Positions 8,247 to 8,857 of a stretch of 8,857 nucleotides of DNA are shown here, in pieces. The position numbers and the translations under genes are program-made. The notes under the pieces were generated by a model. It did no database searches and was not told the DNA's origin. It saw only the letters and a program-made list of their open reading frames with translations. This DNA comes from an uncultured Collinsella sp. (lineage in GTDB: Bacteria > Actinomycetota > Coriobacteriia > Coriobacteriales > Coriobacteriaceae): assembly GCA_902496005.1 (NCBI GenBank), contig CABUZI010000067.1, positions 1 through 8,857 on the forward strand. The letters are read 5' to 3'. Every line of letters starts with the position of its first letter. Within the stretch, counting starts at the first letter, position 1.

Positions 8247-8303
8247 ATCTCAATCTGTAACAGTTAGAGGTCATTTTCCCCGCTAGATGTTACAGATCGA
8301 GAG
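8247..8303. repeat. 57-bp palindromic element, unit 7
   Basis: Left arm ATCTCAATCTGTAACA (8247-8262), 25-nt centre of the 'GAGGTCA' type, right arm TGTTACAGATCGAGAG (8288-8303). It starts 80 nt after unit 6. The right arm is the source of the 21-nt duplication that follows. Confidence 0.92.
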
Positions 8304-8323
8304 CTAGATGTTACAGATCGAGA
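8282..8323. repeat. Exact 21-nt tandem duplication of a right arm
   Basis: GCTAGATGTTACAGATCGAG plus A occurs at 8282-8302 and again, without change, at 8303-8323. This yields an extra right half-site (8309-8324) and lengthens the distance from unit 7 to unit 8 to 101 nt, exactly 80 + 21. A recent slippage or recombination event explains the perfect identity. Confidence 0.95.
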
Positions 8324-8347
8324 TATTGATTTGCCGCCGGAGAGTTT

Positions 8348-8404
8348 GTCTCATTCTGTAACAGCAGCTCGGCAAAAACTGGGCTAGATGTTACAGATTG
8401 AGAC
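8348..8404. repeat. 57-bp palindromic element, unit 8
   Basis: Left arm GTCTCATTCTGTAACA (8348-8363), 25-nt centre of the 'AGCTCGGCA' type like unit 3, right arm TGTTACAGATTGAGAC (8389-8404). It is the last full copy before the copper promoter. A further degenerate half-site ATCTGTAAC lies at 8444-8452, 90 nt on from the matching position. Confidence 0.92.
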
Positions 8405-8452
8405 GAAGGGCGGGGATGGTGCACCAACCCGGCAGCCACCCTCATCTGTAAC

Positions 8453-8469
8453 GAAATGTCATACATTTC
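8453..8469. promoter_or_regulatory. Short inverted repeat GAAATGT-cat-ACATTTC, possible operator
   Basis: Perfect 7-nt arms are separated by 3 nt, ending 9 nt before the proposed -35 box of the copper ATPase promoter. The position and symmetry suit a dimeric regulator. It does not match the CopY box (TACA-N2-TGTA). Which protein binds it, if any, is unknown. Confidence 0.4.
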
Positions 8470-8478
8470 TTTCTGTAC

Positions 8479-8509
8479 TGGACACCCCCAGGGGGTATGG
8501 GTGTATAGT
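8479..8509 (+). promoter_or_regulatory. Copper-responsive promoter with CsoR-like operator
   Basis: The -35 TGGACA (8479-8484) and -10 TATAGT (8504-8509) are 19 nt apart. The spacer is filled by the palindrome ACACCCCCAGGGGGTAT (8482-8498), whose C5-A-G5 core closely resembles known CsoR operators. CsoR represses copper efflux genes until Cu(I) releases it. A 19-nt spacer is also typical of MerR/CueR-type promoters, so that family is the alternative. The regulator gene is not in the window. The predicted transcript leader is about 40 nt. Confidence 0.65.
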
Positions 8510-8556
8510 ATCGGCAGGTTAACAATTCCAACACCGAACCACGGAAAGGAGCAGCC

Positions 8557-8857
8557 ATGGCTCAAGATAAGTTCGACGTGGGCGGCATGACATGCGCCGC
8601 CTGCCAGGCGCATGTGGACCGCGCCGTGAGCAAGCTCGACGGCGTCGAGAGCGTCGCGGTCAACCTGCTCGCCGGTTCCATGATGGTCGACTATGACCCC
8701 GCGCAGGTCTCCCCCGACGATATCTGCACCGCCGTCGACCGTTCCGGCTACTCGGCCTCGCCCGTCGATGCGGGCACCGGTGCCGCCGGCTCAAGCGGCA
8801 GCTCGCAGGCCAGGTCTGGCGTCACCCATATGGAGTCGCCGACCAAAAAGTTGGAGG
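8557..8857 (+). CDS. copA: Copper-transporting P-type ATPase, N-terminal part (partial)
   Basis: The first 100 residues are visible and the frame is open at the window end. Residues 4-70 are a heavy-metal-associated (HMA) domain with the metal-binding loop GMTCAAC (10-16, C13 and C16), the SKLDGVESVAVNLLAG strand-helix pattern and a C-terminal SGYSAS. A Gly/Ser/Ala-rich linker (about 76-90) and SPTKKLE follow. A stand-alone copper chaperone would stop near residue 70, so the continuing frame points to a Cu(I)-exporting P1B-type ATPase, with membrane helices and the CPC and DKTG motifs expected beyond the window. AAAGGAG (8545-8551), 5 nt before the ATG, sets the start. The CsoR-like operator upstream supports a copper role. 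Another soft-metal ATPase is possible, but the TCAAC loop is usual for copper. Confidence 0.8.
   Translation, partial: MAQDKFDVGGMTCAACQAHVDRAVSKLDGVESVAVNLLAGSMMVDYDPAQVSPDDICTAVDRSGYSASPVDAGTGAAGSSGSSQARSGVTHMESPTKKLE

Larger units (their letters stand above)
7884..8556. other. Gene-free region holding the 57-bp repeat array and copper promoter
   Basis: This 673-bp region holds no credible gene. It carries six 57-bp palindromic elements with an 80-81 bp period (7926-8404), an extra half-site from a 21-nt tandem duplication, a degenerate half-site ATCTGTAAC (8444-8452), a short inverted repeat (8453-8469) and the promoter of the copper ATPase gene. Minus-strand open frames across it are by-products of the repeats. 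Confidence 0.75.

Noticed and set aside
7926..8404. CRISPR array
   Set aside because: The repeated arms alternate in orientation, the 25-nt 'spacers' are related to one another rather than unique, and no cas gene is near.
7926..8404. Series of intrinsic terminators
   Set aside because: The hairpins are not followed by T-runs on either strand; the flanks read AAAC or ATTT only.
8311..8613. 100-residue minus-strand frame
   Set aside because: It overlaps the last repeat unit, the copper promoter and the start of the copper ATPase gene; composition is not protein-like.

Overview
The window looks like chromosomal DNA of a high-GC gut actinobacterium of class Coriobacteriia, most likely Collinsella or a close relative. 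This rests on the GC-rich, Ala/Arg/Gly-rich coding style, GTG and ATG starts with AAAGGAG-type ribosome sites, an EFR1-type flavodoxin/ferredoxin, a DEAD-box helicase with a long RG-rich tail, and a kinase fused to a DUF6273-like outer domain. The assignment is a judgement from style; no marker gene such as rRNA is present.

Layout, left to right. Bases 1-214 hold the N-terminal part of a membrane protein on the minus strand, with signs of a frameshift at its start. A 65-bp palindromic repeat (358-422) separates it from a minus-strand EFR1-family flavodoxin plus 2x[4Fe-4S] ferredoxin protein (435-1196). About 620 bp without a credible gene follow (1197-1817). This stretch carries a candidate operator/repeat (1280-1308), a 26-nt motif present twice in inverted orientation (1407-1432 and 1618-1643), a hairpin, and a strong intrinsic terminator for the next gene. 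That gene is a DEAD-box RNA helicase on the minus strand (1818-4076) whose C-terminal third is arginine/glycine-rich.

From 4077 the window turns to the plus strand. A 588-bp gene-free stretch carries two copies of a 57-bp palindromic element and then a promoter. Next come an FHA-domain protein (4665-5627) and a membrane-anchored Ser/Thr protein kinase (5799-7883), separated by a terminator-like hairpin and a 24-bp-arm inverted repeat. The two proteins make a plausible phospho-signalling pair: the kinase domain is cytoplasmic, one transmembrane helix follows, and a DUF6273-like sensor domain lies outside. The FHA protein would be a phosphothreonine reader.

The 673 bp after the kinase (7884-8556) hold six more copies of the 57-bp element in a regular array with an 80-81 bp period, plus one extra half-site made by an exact 21-nt tandem duplication. 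The array ends just before a copper-type promoter whose spacer contains a CsoR-like C5-A-G5 palindrome. That promoter drives the start of a copper-transporting P-type ATPase (8557 to the end, partial).

The most unusual content is the 57-bp palindromic element. All eight copies have 16-nt arms, exactly 25-nt centres and 23-24-nt linkers, and the two clusters bracket the FHA/kinase locus. No function can be read from sequence alone. The candidates are a protein-binding array, a REP/BIME-like or MITE-like repeat, or a series of RNA hairpins.
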